Shown: positions 26,106 to 35,689, numbered from the stretch's first letter. The stretch is DNA of 60,297 nt from Thermoproteota archaeon (GCA_016882195.1 VGLU01000001.1:166001-226297), one strand, 5' to 3'. Numbers and translations: made by a program. The notes: generated by a model not told the origin, from the letters alone.

Positions 26106-26606
26106 TTAGCGCTCGATGAGCACGGAGCACCCCGCCTCGGCGGCAACCCTCGTGCTCACGCTCCCGAGGTTCTTTAGAGATCCCACCTTGTCCTTGCTCC
26201 CCATAACGACCAGATCTATACCCTTCTCTTTTGTGAAGCGAAGGATCTCTTCTGCCGGATCGCCCTCCAGCAGCACGATCTCAGCATCTATGTGTGCCTC
26301 AGCAGCCGCCTTCTTTGCATAGTCCAAGATCTCCTTGGAAAACTCCATCTGGATGTCGTAAAACGCAGGCTCGATGGCGATCTCGGATTTGGTCTGGTAC
26401 GGGAGTGCTGTGCTCAGCACATGCACTATGTAGAGCCTTGAACTGGATACCTTCGCTAATGCCAAAGCCCTCATGAGAATCATTACCGAGACTAATGGGC
26501 GGTCGACGCCTACCATGATCTTTTTGTAGGGGGGGATGCGGTAGCTCTTAATATACTCCTCAAAATGTGTTTTAGCGGCTGCAGGAACTTTCTTTGCTTC
26601 CGGCAT
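26106..26606 (-). CDS. Universal stress protein, UspA family
   Basis: 166 residues with one Usp domain (about 25-166). The N-terminal strand KKIMVGVDRP and the ATP-binding GSKDKVGSLKNLGSVS near the end follow the G-x2-G-x9-G pattern in modified form (GSKDK). About 22 extra residues precede the domain. The role is general stress or signal binding, with no specific partner visible. Confidence 0.88.
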   Translation of the reverse strand: MPEAKKVPAAAKTHFEEYIKSYRIPPYKKIMVGVDRPLVSVMILMRALALAKVSSSRLYIVHVLSTALPYQTKSEIAIEPAFYDIQMEFSKEILDYAKKAAAEAHIDAEIVLLEGDPAEEILRFTKEKGIDLVVMGSKDKVGSLKNLGSVSTRVAAEAGCSVLIER

Positions 26607-26740
26607 ATTCGCTCACCAAGCCAGTGCGCTGATTTCATATATGCTCTGAGATATACATATTTTATTGTTGGTCAGTCTCGTCACCCCGTCAACATCATAG
26701 TTATATTCCACGGAGGTGTCGGTTACCAAGGAGGATCAGC

Positions 26741-27376
26741 ATGGAGAAGGCACTGTACTTGGTGTCTGGAGGGATCGATTCGCCGGTTGCCGCGTACCTA
26801 GGCATATGTAGTGGCTGGAAGCCGGTCTTTGTATACTTTGACAATGTGCCCTTCACGGGCGCAGATACCAAGGAGAGGGCGCTAAGGACCATCGAGAGGG
26901 TAACCCGTGTGACTGGCGTCAAGGGGGAGACGATCGTAGTGCCCCACGGGAGGGATCTCGAGATGATCGTTGGGAGGTGTAAGAGGAACTTCTCATGCCT
27001 ACTCTGCAAGAGGATGATGTACAGGAAGGCGGAGAGGATCGCCGATCAGCATGGCTGCGGTGTTATAGTTACCGGCGAGATCCTGGGGGAGCAGGCGAGC
27101 CAGACGCTACGCAACCTGATCTTGGACAGCACGGTTGTTAGAACCCCGATCCTGAGACCGCTATTGGGCATGAACAAGCTGGAGGTGGAGGGCATCGCCA
27201 AGGAGATAGGGACGTTCGAGATCTCCACCTCAAGGGCACAGCCCTGTAGCGCCGCCGCGGTAAAGGCGAGGACCCGCGCCAAGCCGGAGGAGCTGGAGGG
27301 GGAGGAGGGGAAGATACCCGTCGAGGAGCTGGTAGAAGAAGGGGTAAGGGGCGCGGTGAGGGTCAGTCCGCCCTGA
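26741..27376 (+). CDS. ThiI-like PP-loop sulfurtransferase domain, stand-alone
   Basis: 211 residues that correspond to the catalytic C-terminal domain of ThiI, which makes 4-thiouridine in tRNA. The PP-loop is SGGIDS (9-14). C86 and C89 (CLLC) and C169 (QPCSAA) are spaced as CxxC and then 80 residues, the arrangement I recall for the 3Fe-4S cluster ligands of methanogen ThiI. The THUMP/NFLD part is absent and lies in the convergent gene (27363-28412), with which it overlaps by 14 bases. The two proteins may act as a complex. Confidence 0.82.
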   Translation: MEKALYLVSGGIDSPVAAYLGICSGWKPVFVYFDNVPFTGADTKERALRTIERVTRVTGVKGETIVVPHGRDLEMIVGRCKRNFSCLLCKRMMYRKAERIADQHGCGVIVTGEILGEQASQTLRNLILDSTVVRTPILRPLLGMNKLEVEGIAKEIGTFEISTSRAQPCSAAAVKARTRAKPEELEGEEGKIPVEELVEEGVRGAVRVSPP

Positions 27377-28412
27377 CCGTGATCTCTTTTGAGGCAGAGA
27401 GGATCCGTTCCAGCTCACTATCGGAAAAGTCATGATCCAGCGAGGTCTTCTTATCGTACCTGGCGGAGACTGAGAGGTCAATGCCTACCATTTCAGACCA
27501 GCGCTCGAGGAGGCGGTCATCCATGGCGATGAGTGGGAAGAAGATACAGACCTGAGGCTGTGTGATCTTTCTGAGTGCCTTCAGGCTTGGCTGCAGGCCT
27601 GAGACCGCCCCTCCCATCCCCTTACTCTTGGCGGCGCACACGGCTAGCTGGAGCTGGAGGGGGCGCAACCTGTCAGCATTCCTCTCGTTGGGGGGTACGA
27701 CTATTGCCCTAATGCGGTTTCCTGGCATCCACCCGGCGAGGATTCGCAGGTTCACGAGCGTGGAGCTCGTTAGCCCCTCCTTCTTCTCCAAAACCAGCGC
27801 CTTCAGCTGGGCGCCCCTCTTCATCATGCACCATGACGCGAGCAGAGAGTCCGCCGTCTCGTCCACGATCCCTAGTAGCATCTCCTGGGTGCCGACCGGG
27901 AAGCCGTCCGGACCCCTTATGGCCCGTGCGTAGATGATCGCCAGCTCGTCCCGGATCTCCACGCTGATCACCTGCTGGGGGTTGGTGAGGTCGACCTTAA
28001 GGTCCTTGCCGAGACCCCGAATCGACTCGCCGAGGAGGGCGGCCACCTGAACGCTTGAGTAGGGGTGAGAACCAGTCCTCCTGCACCTCACCGCGAAGGT
28101 GCCCGACCTGAGGGTCTTTTGAGCGATCTCGGTCCCGGCCTGCACTATAGTCTCTAAGTCGGACTTTAAGGCGACCCCTGGCGAGGTGGAGGAGACCCCG
28201 AATACCCTCGCCACGCGCCTGGCGGCCCTCTCGCTCTCCTCCGTGCGTATGTAGATCCTCCCAGCCGTGCGCCAGATATCTGAAAACGGGATGCCCTCGT
28301 CCTTGAGGATTCCGTGAATTGTCTTGAGGACGAGGTTCTCGTACGCCCGCCTCACCGGCTTGCTCTTGATCCCTATCTCCCCTCCGGTCCGGACGACGAC
28401 CACACCCTCCAT
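27363..28412 (-). CDS. THUMP-domain protein with degenerate ThiI PP-loop
   Basis: About 349 residues from the ATG at 28412 (AAGGAAG upstream); a TTG at 28430 is an alternative. The N-terminal ferredoxin-like and THUMP domains (about 1-165, EIGIKSKPVRRAYENLV then SVEIRDELAIIYAR) are those of ThiI and bind tRNA. The following domain aligns with the ThiI PP-loop domain, but the SGGIDSPVA segment is replaced by GIVDETADSLLAS (about 181-193), so ATP pyrophosphatase activity is probably lost. The active domain is in the neighbouring convergent gene. Confidence 0.78.
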   Translation of the reverse strand: MEGVVVVRTGGEIGIKSKPVRRAYENLVLKTIHGILKDEGIPFSDIWRTAGRIYIRTEESERAARRVARVFGVSSTSPGVALKSDLETIVQAGTEIAQKTLRSGTFAVRCRRTGSHPYSSVQVAALLGESIRGLGKDLKVDLTNPQQVISVEIRDELAIIYARAIRGPDGFPVGTQEMLLGIVDETADSLLASWCMMKRGAQLKALVLEKKEGLTSSTLVNLRILAGWMPGNRIRAIVVPPNERNADRLRPLQLQLAVCAAKSKGMGGAVSGLQPSLKALRKITQPQVCIFFPLIAMDDRLLERWSEMVGIDLSVSARYDKKTSLDHDFSDSELERILSASKEITVRAD

Positions 28413-28516
28413 GGCACATGCTTCCTTCAAGAAGATTGACGGGGACGGGATAAATACTTAACTAAAAGAAAGAATATGAGTGGTGTAAACGATAGAGGTT
28501 ATGGAGGTTCGGGTTC

Positions 28517-29152
28517 ATGTCCTTTGACGAGGCTGAACTTAAGGAGCAGCTCGTAAGGTGTATGAAGGTGCTCCACATGAGGGGGCTCATGACGGGCATA
28601 GGGGGCAACGCCAGCGTCAGGATGGAGGGGACCACTGAGGTCCTGATAACCCCGGCAGCCCTTTACAAGGGGGAACTCAAGCCTGAGGACATCGTCAAGA
28701 TCGACCTCGAGGGTAACGTGATAGAGGGGGTCTTCAAGCCCTCCATAGAGTGGCACTTCCACAGCGCCATTTATAAGAGGAGGATCGATGTGAACGCGGT
28801 CATACACACCCACAGCCCCATGACCACCGGTCTGGCGCTGGCGGGCAGGAAGATAGAGCCCGTGACCCTCGAGTCCGCCGTGATGCTCGCGGACGTCCCC
28901 ATCCTCGAGTTCAGGTACCCCGGTACGAAGGAGTTGGGTGACCTGGTGGCGGAGAACATACTCGGGCACCGCGCCGTGATACTGCAGAACCACGGCGTCA
29001 TCGCCGTTGGATACGACCTGATAGAGGCTCTGACAACCGTGGAGGTCCTGGAGGAGGTCGCGACCATGATGTTCGTCGCCTCCCACTTCGGGGGGGCTAA
29101 ACTTATACCCTCAGACCAGATAGAGTTAATCAAAAAACTCTACAAGATCTAG
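28517..29152 (+). CDS. Class II aldolase / adducin-family protein
   Basis: 211 residues. The zinc site is HTHSPM (about 95-100), with another His in QNHGV (about 156-159); the phosphate-binding GGNASVR (about 29-35) is at the N-terminus. Members include fuculose-1-phosphate aldolase and MtnB. Archaeal versions can serve in methionine salvage or sugar-phosphate cleavage, but this cannot be told here. It ends 10 bases before serS, so the two are co-transcribed. GGAGG precedes the ATG. Confidence 0.88.
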   Translation: MSFDEAELKEQLVRCMKVLHMRGLMTGIGGNASVRMEGTTEVLITPAALYKGELKPEDIVKIDLEGNVIEGVFKPSIEWHFHSAIYKRRIDVNAVIHTHSPMTTGLALAGRKIEPVTLESAVMLADVPILEFRYPGTKELGDLVAENILGHRAVILQNHGVIAVGYDLIEALTTVEVLEEVATMMFVASHFGGAKLIPSDQIELIKKLYKI

Positions 29153-29162
29153 AGGGATCAGG

Positions 29163-30449
29163 ATGCTCGACATAAAGATCGTCAGGGATAACCCAGGCGC
29201 CGTGAGGACCAACCTGGCAAGAAGGAATGACCCTGGGGTTTTAAGGATGTTCGACGAGCTCCTCGGCCACGACCAGGAGTGGAGGAGGTACTTCGCAGAG
29301 GCAGGCGAGCTGAGGAGCAGGAGGAACAAGGTCACGGAGGAGATAGCCAGGCTGAAGAGGCAGGGGCTAGACGCCTCGGAGAGGATGAGGGAGGCGGCAG
29401 AGATCCCGCAGAGGATCAAGGAGGTGGAGGATAAGATGAACCTCCAAAGGGAGAGGATGGACTACATCCTAATGCGACTGCCGAACCTCATGGACGAGAG
29501 CGTGCCGTACGGGAAGGACGACACCGAGAACGTCGTTGTGAGGACATGGGGCGAGCCGAGGAAGTTTGGCTTCAAGGTGAAGGATCACATTGATCTGGCT
29601 GAGGCTCTCGACCTAGCGGATATGGAGAGGGCGGCCAAGGTATCGGGGGCGAGGTTCTACTACCTGAAGGGGGACCTGGTGAGGCTGAACTTTGCGGTTG
29701 TGGCATACGGATTGGACTTCATGGCACAGAGGGGCTTCCTGCCATTCCTTCCGCCCTACATGATGAGGAGGAGGATCGTGGAGGGAGCGGTCGCGCTAAC
29801 GGACTTCGAGGACATGATCTACAAGATAGAGGGGGAGGATCTCTTTCTACTGGCTACGGCGGAGCACGCACTTTTAGGGTTGCACGCCGACGAGATACTG
29901 GACGGGAAGAGCCTCCCGCTGAGGTACTGCGGGGTGAGTCCCTGTTTTAGGAAGGAGGCGGGGGCGCACGGCAGGGACACCAAGGGGATATTCAGGGTCC
30001 ACCAGTTTGAGAAGGTGGAGCAGTTCGTGTTCTGCAAGCCTGAGGACTCGCCGAAGGAGCACGAGCTCCTGATAAGGAACGCGGAGGAGCTCTTCCGGAG
30101 CCTGAAGCTGCCGTATAGGATAGTGAACGTCTGCAGCGGGGACCTGGGAACGGTGGCGGCCAAGAAGTATGATTTAGAGGCTTGGCTGCCGGGGCAGGGG
30201 AAGTACAGGGAGGAGGTCTCGTGCAGCAACTGCACCTCGTATCAGGCGGTCAGGTCGAACGTGAGGTGCAGGGACAGGACAAGCGACCCCACGAGGTACG
30301 TCCACACGCTCAACAGCACCCTCGTAGCTACAGAGAGGACTCTGGTTGCCATCATGGAGAACTACCAGCAGGAAGACGGTAGCATAGCCATCCCCGAGGT
30401 GCTGGTACCGTACATGTCCGGACTGAGAGAGATAAAGCGCGCCAAGTAG
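29163..30449 (+). CDS. serS: Seryl-tRNA synthetase
   Basis: 428 residues, the standard type (not the rare methanogen type). The N-terminal coiled-coil arm (about 30-100) binds tRNA-Ser. Motif 2 is PCFRKEAGAHGRDTKG (about 259-274) and motif 3 is NSTLVATERTLVAIMENYQ (about 388-406). Length is typical. It lies directly downstream of the class II aldolase gene. Confidence 0.97.
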   Translation: MLDIKIVRDNPGAVRTNLARRNDPGVLRMFDELLGHDQEWRRYFAEAGELRSRRNKVTEEIARLKRQGLDASERMREAAEIPQRIKEVEDKMNLQRERMDYILMRLPNLMDESVPYGKDDTENVVVRTWGEPRKFGFKVKDHIDLAEALDLADMERAAKVSGARFYYLKGDLVRLNFAVVAYGLDFMAQRGFLPFLPPYMMRRRIVEGAVALTDFEDMIYKIEGEDLFLLATAEHALLGLHADEILDGKSLPLRYCGVSPCFRKEAGAHGRDTKGIFRVHQFEKVEQFVFCKPEDSPKEHELLIRNAEELFRSLKLPYRIVNVCSGDLGTVAAKKYDLEAWLPGQGKYREEVSCSNCTSYQAVRSNVRCRDRTSDPTRYVHTLNSTLVATERTLVAIMENYQQEDGSIAIPEVLVPYMSGLREIKRAK

Positions 30450-30493
30450 CATGCTGATTTGAGCCGTTATGTGGGGCGACGGAGGGTTTCATA

Positions 30494-32332
30494 CTGAGTT
30501 ATCAGGGCGGCTACACAGGAAAGCTCCTCAGGGTTGACCTCACGTCCAAAGAAATGCGTGAGGGGAGGCTGAGCGAAGAGGTTCTGAGGAAGTTCCTAGG
30601 CGGCAGTTCCCTAGGGGCAAAGATGATCTACGACGAGCTCGACCCCTCTGTGGGGCCTTTGGAACCTGATAATCTGCTCATATTCTTGACCGGCCCGCTG
30701 ACCGGAACCATGTGCCCCTCCTGCGGAAGGTACTGCGTCTGCACCAGATCGCCTCTGACAAACATATGGGCTGAGGCCCACGCGGCGGGCTACTGGGGTC
30801 CGGAGCTGAAGTTCGCGGGCTTCGATGGGATTGTGATAAAGGGGAGGTCCGAGAGGCCTGTTTGCCTATGGATCAAGGACGGGGCTTACGAGCTGAAGGA
30901 CGCCGTGGCGCTCTGGGGCAGGGACACCTACGAGACGGAGGAGGCGCTTAGAAAGGAGCTGCAGGACGAGAAGGTTAAGGTTGCATGCATAGGGCAGGCT
31001 GGCGAGAGGCTCGCAAGGATATCCTCGATAATGAACGACATGGGCAGGGCTGCGGGCAGGTGTGGCGTTGGGGCGGTAATGGGCTCAAAGAACCTAAAGG
31101 CGATAGCGGTAAGGGGGACGAAGGTGAACGTCTTCCCAGTGGCCAAGGAGGCTCAGCTGAAGGAGTACCTCCGGAAGATCTACGTCTCCATCAGATCCCA
31201 TCCAACGGTCCAGATCTACACCTCTTACGGTACGGACGGCATAATGAGCATGATGCACGAGTACGGGGACGTCCCGATAAAGTACTTCACGAGGGGCGAG
31301 TGGACCGACGGCGTCAGGAAGCTGTGCGGCGAGACCATGTCCAAGACGATCCTCTACAAGCAGTACGCCTGTTACAGGTGCCTGATAGCCTGCGGGAGGG
31401 AGGTCAAGGTCGCAGACGAGAAGTACGGGGTTTTGGGTGCAGGACCTGAGTACGAGACCTGCGCCTCGCTCGGCATGCTTTGTATGAACGACAACTTGGA
31501 AGCGGTCTCGAAGGCGAACGACCTCTGCAACAGGTACGGGCTGGACACCATATCCACGGGCAACGTGATAGCCTTCGCCATGGAGTGCTACGAGAAGGGG
31601 CTGATAACCAAGGATGAAGTTGGTCTGAACCTCACGTGGGGGAATGCCGACGCGATAATCGAGATGGTCAACAAAATAGGGAGGGGGGAGGGCTTTGGCG
31701 CCGTTTTGGGGGAGGGCGTAAGGAGGGCGGCAGAGAGGATAGGGAAGGGCGCGGAGGAGTTTGCGGTTCACGTCAAAGGGCTGGAGGTGCCCATGCACGA
31801 CCCGAGGGCGTTCAAGGGGATGGGGCTTCAGTACGCCACATCGCACAGGGGTGCCTGCCACCTGAGGGGAATGATGTACCATATAGAGCAGGGCGAGAGG
31901 GTGCCCGATCTTGGAATACACAAGAGGTACGAGAGGTTCACGGTCGACGACAAGGCTGAGCCGGTCATCGCCATGCAGAACTGGCACGACGTGTTGGACT
32001 CCATGATAATGTGCAAGTTCGCGATCGTGCCGCCGGCATCCGTCCTGGCTATGCTACAGATGGTCACTGGGTTGGACTACAAGCTCCCGGACCTGCTGAA
32101 GGCTGGGGAGAGGGCTTACAACCTGAAGAGGCTAATAAACGCGAGGTACGGGATGACCAAAAAAGACGATACCCTGCCCAAGAGGCTGCTACTCGAGCCG
32201 CTCCCCGACGGCGGATGCAAGGGGAGCGTGGTGGAGCTGGACAGGATGCTGCCCGAATATTATAGGTTGAGGGGCTGGGACGCGGAGGGTATGCCTACAC
32301 CTGAGAAGCTGCGGGAGCTCGGGCTTCCGTGA
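30494..32332 (+). CDS. aor: Aldehyde:ferredoxin oxidoreductase, tungsten-type
   Basis: Oxidises aldehydes to acids with ferredoxin using a tungstopterin. The first ATG in frame is at 30554 (592 residues), but the preceding codons encode GGYTGKLLRVDLTSKE, the conserved AOR N-terminus, so the true start is probably CTG (30494) or ATA (30491), just after GGAGGG. Cluster cysteines lie in CYRCLIAC (about 273-280 from the ATG) with a fourth near MIMCKF. Pterin-binding glycines and EAHAAGYWGPELKFAGFDG are present. The tungstate transporter at 46675-49080 supports tungsten rather than molybdenum. Confidence 0.92.
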   Translation: MSYQGGYTGKLLRVDLTSKEMREGRLSEEVLRKFLGGSSLGAKMIYDELDPSVGPLEPDNLLIFLTGPLTGTMCPSCGRYCVCTRSPLTNIWAEAHAAGYWGPELKFAGFDGIVIKGRSERPVCLWIKDGAYELKDAVALWGRDTYETEEALRKELQDEKVKVACIGQAGERLARISSIMNDMGRAAGRCGVGAVMGSKNLKAIAVRGTKVNVFPVAKEAQLKEYLRKIYVSIRSHPTVQIYTSYGTDGIMSMMHEYGDVPIKYFTRGEWTDGVRKLCGETMSKTILYKQYACYRCLIACGREVKVADEKYGVLGAGPEYETCASLGMLCMNDNLEAVSKANDLCNRYGLDTISTGNVIAFAMECYEKGLITKDEVGLNLTWGNADAIIEMVNKIGRGEGFGAVLGEGVRRAAERIGKGAEEFAVHVKGLEVPMHDPRAFKGMGLQYATSHRGACHLRGMMYHIEQGERVPDLGIHKRYERFTVDDKAEPVIAMQNWHDVLDSMIMCKFAIVPPASVLAMLQMVTGLDYKLPDLLKAGERAYNLKRLINARYGMTKKDDTLPKRLLLEPLPDGGCKGSVVELDRMLPEYYRLRGWDAEGMPTPEKLRELGLP

Positions 32333-32363
32333 TGAGATGTTGCTGAAAGAGGCACCTAGTCGA

Positions 32364-33071
32364 TCAGAGGGAGTTCAGGATCCCCGGCACCTCGGCGATA
32401 GAGTTGACCGATACGTCGGGATGGGACGCGGTCAGCTCTTTTTTGAAGATGCCGTTCAGTAATCCGACGGTCTTTGTTCCCGCCCGTCTTCCGGCCTCGA
32501 TGTCTATGGGCATATCACCAACCATGGCTGTCTCCTCCGGCCTGAGTCCCAGCTGCTTCAGAGCAAAGAGCAGAGGGTCTGGAGAGGGTTTTCCATTCTT
32601 TACGTCATCCCTGGACACTGCAGCGTCGAAGTACGACTCTATAGAGAACATCTTCAGTATGTGATGCAGCTCCTTTCTGCTCCTGGTGGTCACGATGGCC
32701 ATCTTTACTCCCCTATTCTTGAGGGTCTCCAGGACCTCGGGGACGCCGTTGAAGAGATTTGAGTTGTTTGCGATGTGTTTCAGGCGGTAGTATACGAGCA
32801 CCATCATATGGACCCTCTTGTAAGGGCGGAGCCCCACATATTTTCCAAGCCGCCACAGGAACGAGATGTTGGCTAACAGCGAGGATCTTGCTATCAGAAT
32901 CTTGCTCAGGTTCTCGCCCACGTTGCGCCTCTCCTCCTCGGTGATGGTGATGCCCAGACTCTCCACTACCTTGACGAATGCCTCCTGCATGGGCATTATG
33001 CAGTCGAGCAATGTCCCATCAAGGTCGAAGAGGACTCCTGAGATCAAGGGGCACACCTGAAGCGAGATCAA
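32364..33071 (-). CDS. HAD-superfamily phosphatase
   Basis: 235 residues from a TTG at 33071; a TTG at 33047 preceded by CAGGTG may be the real start. HAD motif I is FDLDGTLLD, motif II lies in VTTRSRKEL, and the end has GKPSPDPLLFALK and VGDMPIDIEAG (motifs III and IV). A helical cap lies between. It resembles phosphoglycolate phosphatase and other Gph-like enzymes. Substrate unknown. Confidence 0.85.
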   Translation of the reverse strand: MISLQVCPLISGVLFDLDGTLLDCIMPMQEAFVKVVESLGITITEEERRNVGENLSKILIARSSLLANISFLWRLGKYVGLRPYKRVHMMVLVYYRLKHIANNSNLFNGVPEVLETLKNRGVKMAIVTTRSRKELHHILKMFSIESYFDAAVSRDDVKNGKPSPDPLLFALKQLGLRPEETAMVGDMPIDIEAGRRAGTKTVGLLNGIFKKELTASHPDVSVNSIAEVPGILNSL

Positions 33072-33173
33072 TTCGTGATAGACCTTAATAATTTATTGAT
33101 CGAAGACGCGTAAATTTTACCATAGTTTTAATGGTAGGGCGAGCGCGGTCTATCAGCTCTTAGTTTCGTCATA

Positions 33174-34637
33174 TTAGCAGTTATCATGCTCATGGTTACA
33201 GACTGCTTCCTCATGTTCAGAGATCCCCCATTCCCTATGTAATAGCTCTTCCACTGCACTTCGAGGATCGATACTAGAAAGATGGTCAATTACCTCTTGT
33301 CCATACTTGGAATCAAATCTGAGGGAATTTAGTATTGTTCGTGCTTCTTCTTTCGAGAGTCCATAGAGGGTGAATACCACGAAGTCAATTTTCTCCAAAG
33401 TTTCATTCAGCCCCTTCTCTATGGAGAACAGATCTTTTGGGATTGACAGAGCCTCACCATTGAAGACTCTGAAGTCGTGAGGTTTCAATTTTTCCGCGCT
33501 CACATAATTTCTAAAGTCCCACGATACTGCCTTAACGATTTCAATGGTCTGCTTTGCCGGATCAGGTCTGAGGATCGGTATATTTCTGTTCAATAACCCC
33601 GCCAGCGTTATGGGCGGCGGGGCATAAGGATCATTAAGCGCACAGTAAACGTGGAGCATTAGTTCCTTTTTGATAAAGACAATCTCGAATAGCCCGATTA
33701 GAGGCCCTCGCTCATTTTGACCATAGATCATGATAGATTTTTTTTCAGGATCCGCCTCGATCACCAAGTTCTCAAAACTTTTATGATGGATCTCTGGGGT
33801 GGAATGAAATGCGGTTTTGGAGGTCCAGCGGTCATCTAATCTCTTTTCCGAAGAGCATTTTTTGTCCTCTGCTAGGATCTCTCGAAGTTTCACGGATTCT
33901 GACATCATGTATTCGGAATAGTTTTTCCAGATGTCGAGAAAGCCACGCCTTGCCTTCTTCAGGTTAGATGCCTCATTCGAGAGCCGGATCAATAGGCTTC
34001 CGATCCTGTCATCAGGTTTGACCAGCGGAGCCAATTTTATCGCTTCGGCATCGATCTTGAGTACTTTGCCGTGAGTCCTCTTCGCCCCATAGACGAGCCA
34101 GAACCACATGAGGGAGGAGTTTAGGATGGCCACCAAATATCTTGGGTCTATACCCTCCGGATCGATGTAATATGCATGCCCGTCCATAAAATATGGCAAT
34201 TCAACCCAAGCAAACTTTGGATGCCTCGTGGCACTCACGGAAACAATCTTTCTTCTGTTCATAAAGATGCCGTCTTCGAGCACCGCACTTTTCTTAGCAT
34301 CAAGAATCAACTTGCCCGCTGGTTTATCTTCGTGGTAAAAAGAATCTATCTGATCGCCCAGATAGAAAGGTTGGATAGACTTTTCATATCCCGGAGTTAT
34401 TGAATTGAGTTCAGCCTCGGCAGGAAGGAAGACCTCCTCTTTTCCTTTCACGCCCAGAGTCTTTTTGATGCGATTCGAAGCCCTATACCTTGAAAGCATA
34501 ACCCCTCGTGAGATCTTCCGGGCGGGTATCTTGTAATCCGATCGCAACGTGATCTTATTTAGGATGCTCTTGTATTGTTTGGAGAGAGTAAGGTCCCTGC
34601 CGAGCCGTTTGCCTTCCCAAGGGCGCATGCCTGTCAT
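33174..34637 (-). CDS. Orphan TaqI-C-like DNA specificity protein
   Basis: 487 residues. The segment about 85-215 (HPKFAWVELPYFMDGHAYYI, YLVAILNSSLMWFWL, LAPLVKP) looks like the TaqI/Eco57I-type C-terminal target-recognition domain of type IIG restriction-methylation enzymes. The methyltransferase (NPPY) and nuclease domains are missing, and no partner gene lies next to it. Its more AT-rich sequence than the neighbours suggests transfer. It may be a remnant, a solitary specificity subunit, or part of a defence module with its partner elsewhere. It is divergent from the TPR gene. Confidence 0.6.
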   Translation of the reverse strand: MTGMRPWEGKRLGRDLTLSKQYKSILNKITLRSDYKIPARKISRGVMLSRYRASNRIKKTLGVKGKEEVFLPAEAELNSITPGYEKSIQPFYLGDQIDSFYHEDKPAGKLILDAKKSAVLEDGIFMNRRKIVSVSATRHPKFAWVELPYFMDGHAYYIDPEGIDPRYLVAILNSSLMWFWLVYGAKRTHGKVLKIDAEAIKLAPLVKPDDRIGSLLIRLSNEASNLKKARRGFLDIWKNYSEYMMSESVKLREILAEDKKCSSEKRLDDRWTSKTAFHSTPEIHHKSFENLVIEADPEKKSIMIYGQNERGPLIGLFEIVFIKKELMLHVYCALNDPYAPPPITLAGLLNRNIPILRPDPAKQTIEIVKAVSWDFRNYVSAEKLKPHDFRVFNGEALSIPKDLFSIEKGLNETLEKIDFVVFTLYGLSKEEARTILNSLRFDSKYGQEVIDHLSSIDPRSAVEELLHREWGISEHEEAVCNHEHDNC

Positions 34638-34783
34638 CAGCCATTACCTTCACCGCGACAGCTATATAAAAGTAAAAGAAAGGGCCCATAGCTACCAACA
34701 CGCCGATCGTGGCGCGCATTGAAGGAAAACAATCCAAAATCCAACGCAAAATCTTTAATATTTTTTTTAATAGAGAGAGATGC

Positions 34784-35689
34784 ATGAACTTTTCCGAAAA
34801 GAAACAGGATTCACAGGCATCATTCCATGAGGCCGAATCCCATTATGCGAAGGCCTCCAAGCTTGAACAGCAGGGGAGGTATGAGGAGGCGATAGCAGAG
34901 ATGGACAAGGCAATAGAACTCATTCCGAATCTTGATCATTATCGTTACACCAAGATCAGGATCCTTGAGTTGGCGGGCAGGCGTGAGGAGGCGATAAAAG
35001 AGTATGATAAATTGTTAGCCATACTCCCTAAAGATGCGGGCGCCCACTTTAGCAAGGCGTATTTCCTGTTTCTGAAGACGCAGAGGTATGAAGAGTCTCG
35101 AGAGGAGTACGATAAGGCAATAGAGATTAATCCGAATAAATGGGAGTACCGCTATTGGAAGGGGCGGGTCTTATCTTTAATGGGCAAGTACGAGGAGTCG
35201 TTAAAGGAGTACGATAAGGCAATAGAAATTATTGCGGTCGTCTCGGACGTACTGCGCTATGATTTTGCGTTGTACAGGGGCGTCGCCCTGTTAGGGTTGG
35301 GAAGATACGAGGAGTCGATATCCGAATTCAACAAGGCCATAGGGCTCTATCAGGATGAGTTTACAGCATACATGTACAAGGGCTACTCACTCGCCAAGAT
35401 GCACAGATACGATGAGTCTGCCCAGGAATTTCAGAGAGCACTTCAGATACGGCCCGGCTCGGTCCCCACATATGTCAACTACAGCAAGCTCCATGCCATA
35501 AAGGGCGATATAGAAGGGGGGTTGAGGCTGTTGACTGCATTATTGAAATCAGGAGAGGCTGATCAAGATCTCTGCAAATTTATTCGGGGAGTGCTCACGG
35601 GAGAGAAGGATCGGGAACTGGGAAGGATAATGGAGGAAAAAGAGAGGGAAATGCTTCAAGCATTTCTGAGGGAGAATTGCCCCTCGTAA
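34784..35689 (+). CDS. TPR-repeat protein
   Basis: About 301 residues from the ATG at 34784; the upstream frame from 34709 is probably untranslated. It contains about five to six TPR units, e.g. AEMDKAIELIPNLDHY, EEYDKAIEINPNKWEYRYWKGR, EFQRALQIRPGS. TPRs mediate protein contacts. No other domain is seen. It is divergent from the orphan specificity protein and, like it, more AT-rich than the surroundings, so the two could have arrived together. Confidence 0.85.
   Translation: MNFSEKKQDSQASFHEAESHYAKASKLEQQGRYEEAIAEMDKAIELIPNLDHYRYTKIRILELAGRREEAIKEYDKLLAILPKDAGAHFSKAYFLFLKTQRYEESREEYDKAIEINPNKWEYRYWKGRVLSLMGKYEESLKEYDKAIEIIAVVSDVLRYDFALYRGVALLGLGRYEESISEFNKAIGLYQDEFTAYMYKGYSLAKMHRYDESAQEFQRALQIRPGSVPTYVNYSKLHAIKGDIEGGLRLLTALLKSGEADQDLCKFIRGVLTGEKDRELGRIMEEKEREMLQAFLRENCPS

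Noticed and set aside
31094-31987. Minus-strand frame of 297 codons inside aor
   Set aside because: It is rich in V, H, L and P with no domain and lies entirely opposite conserved AOR cysteine motifs.
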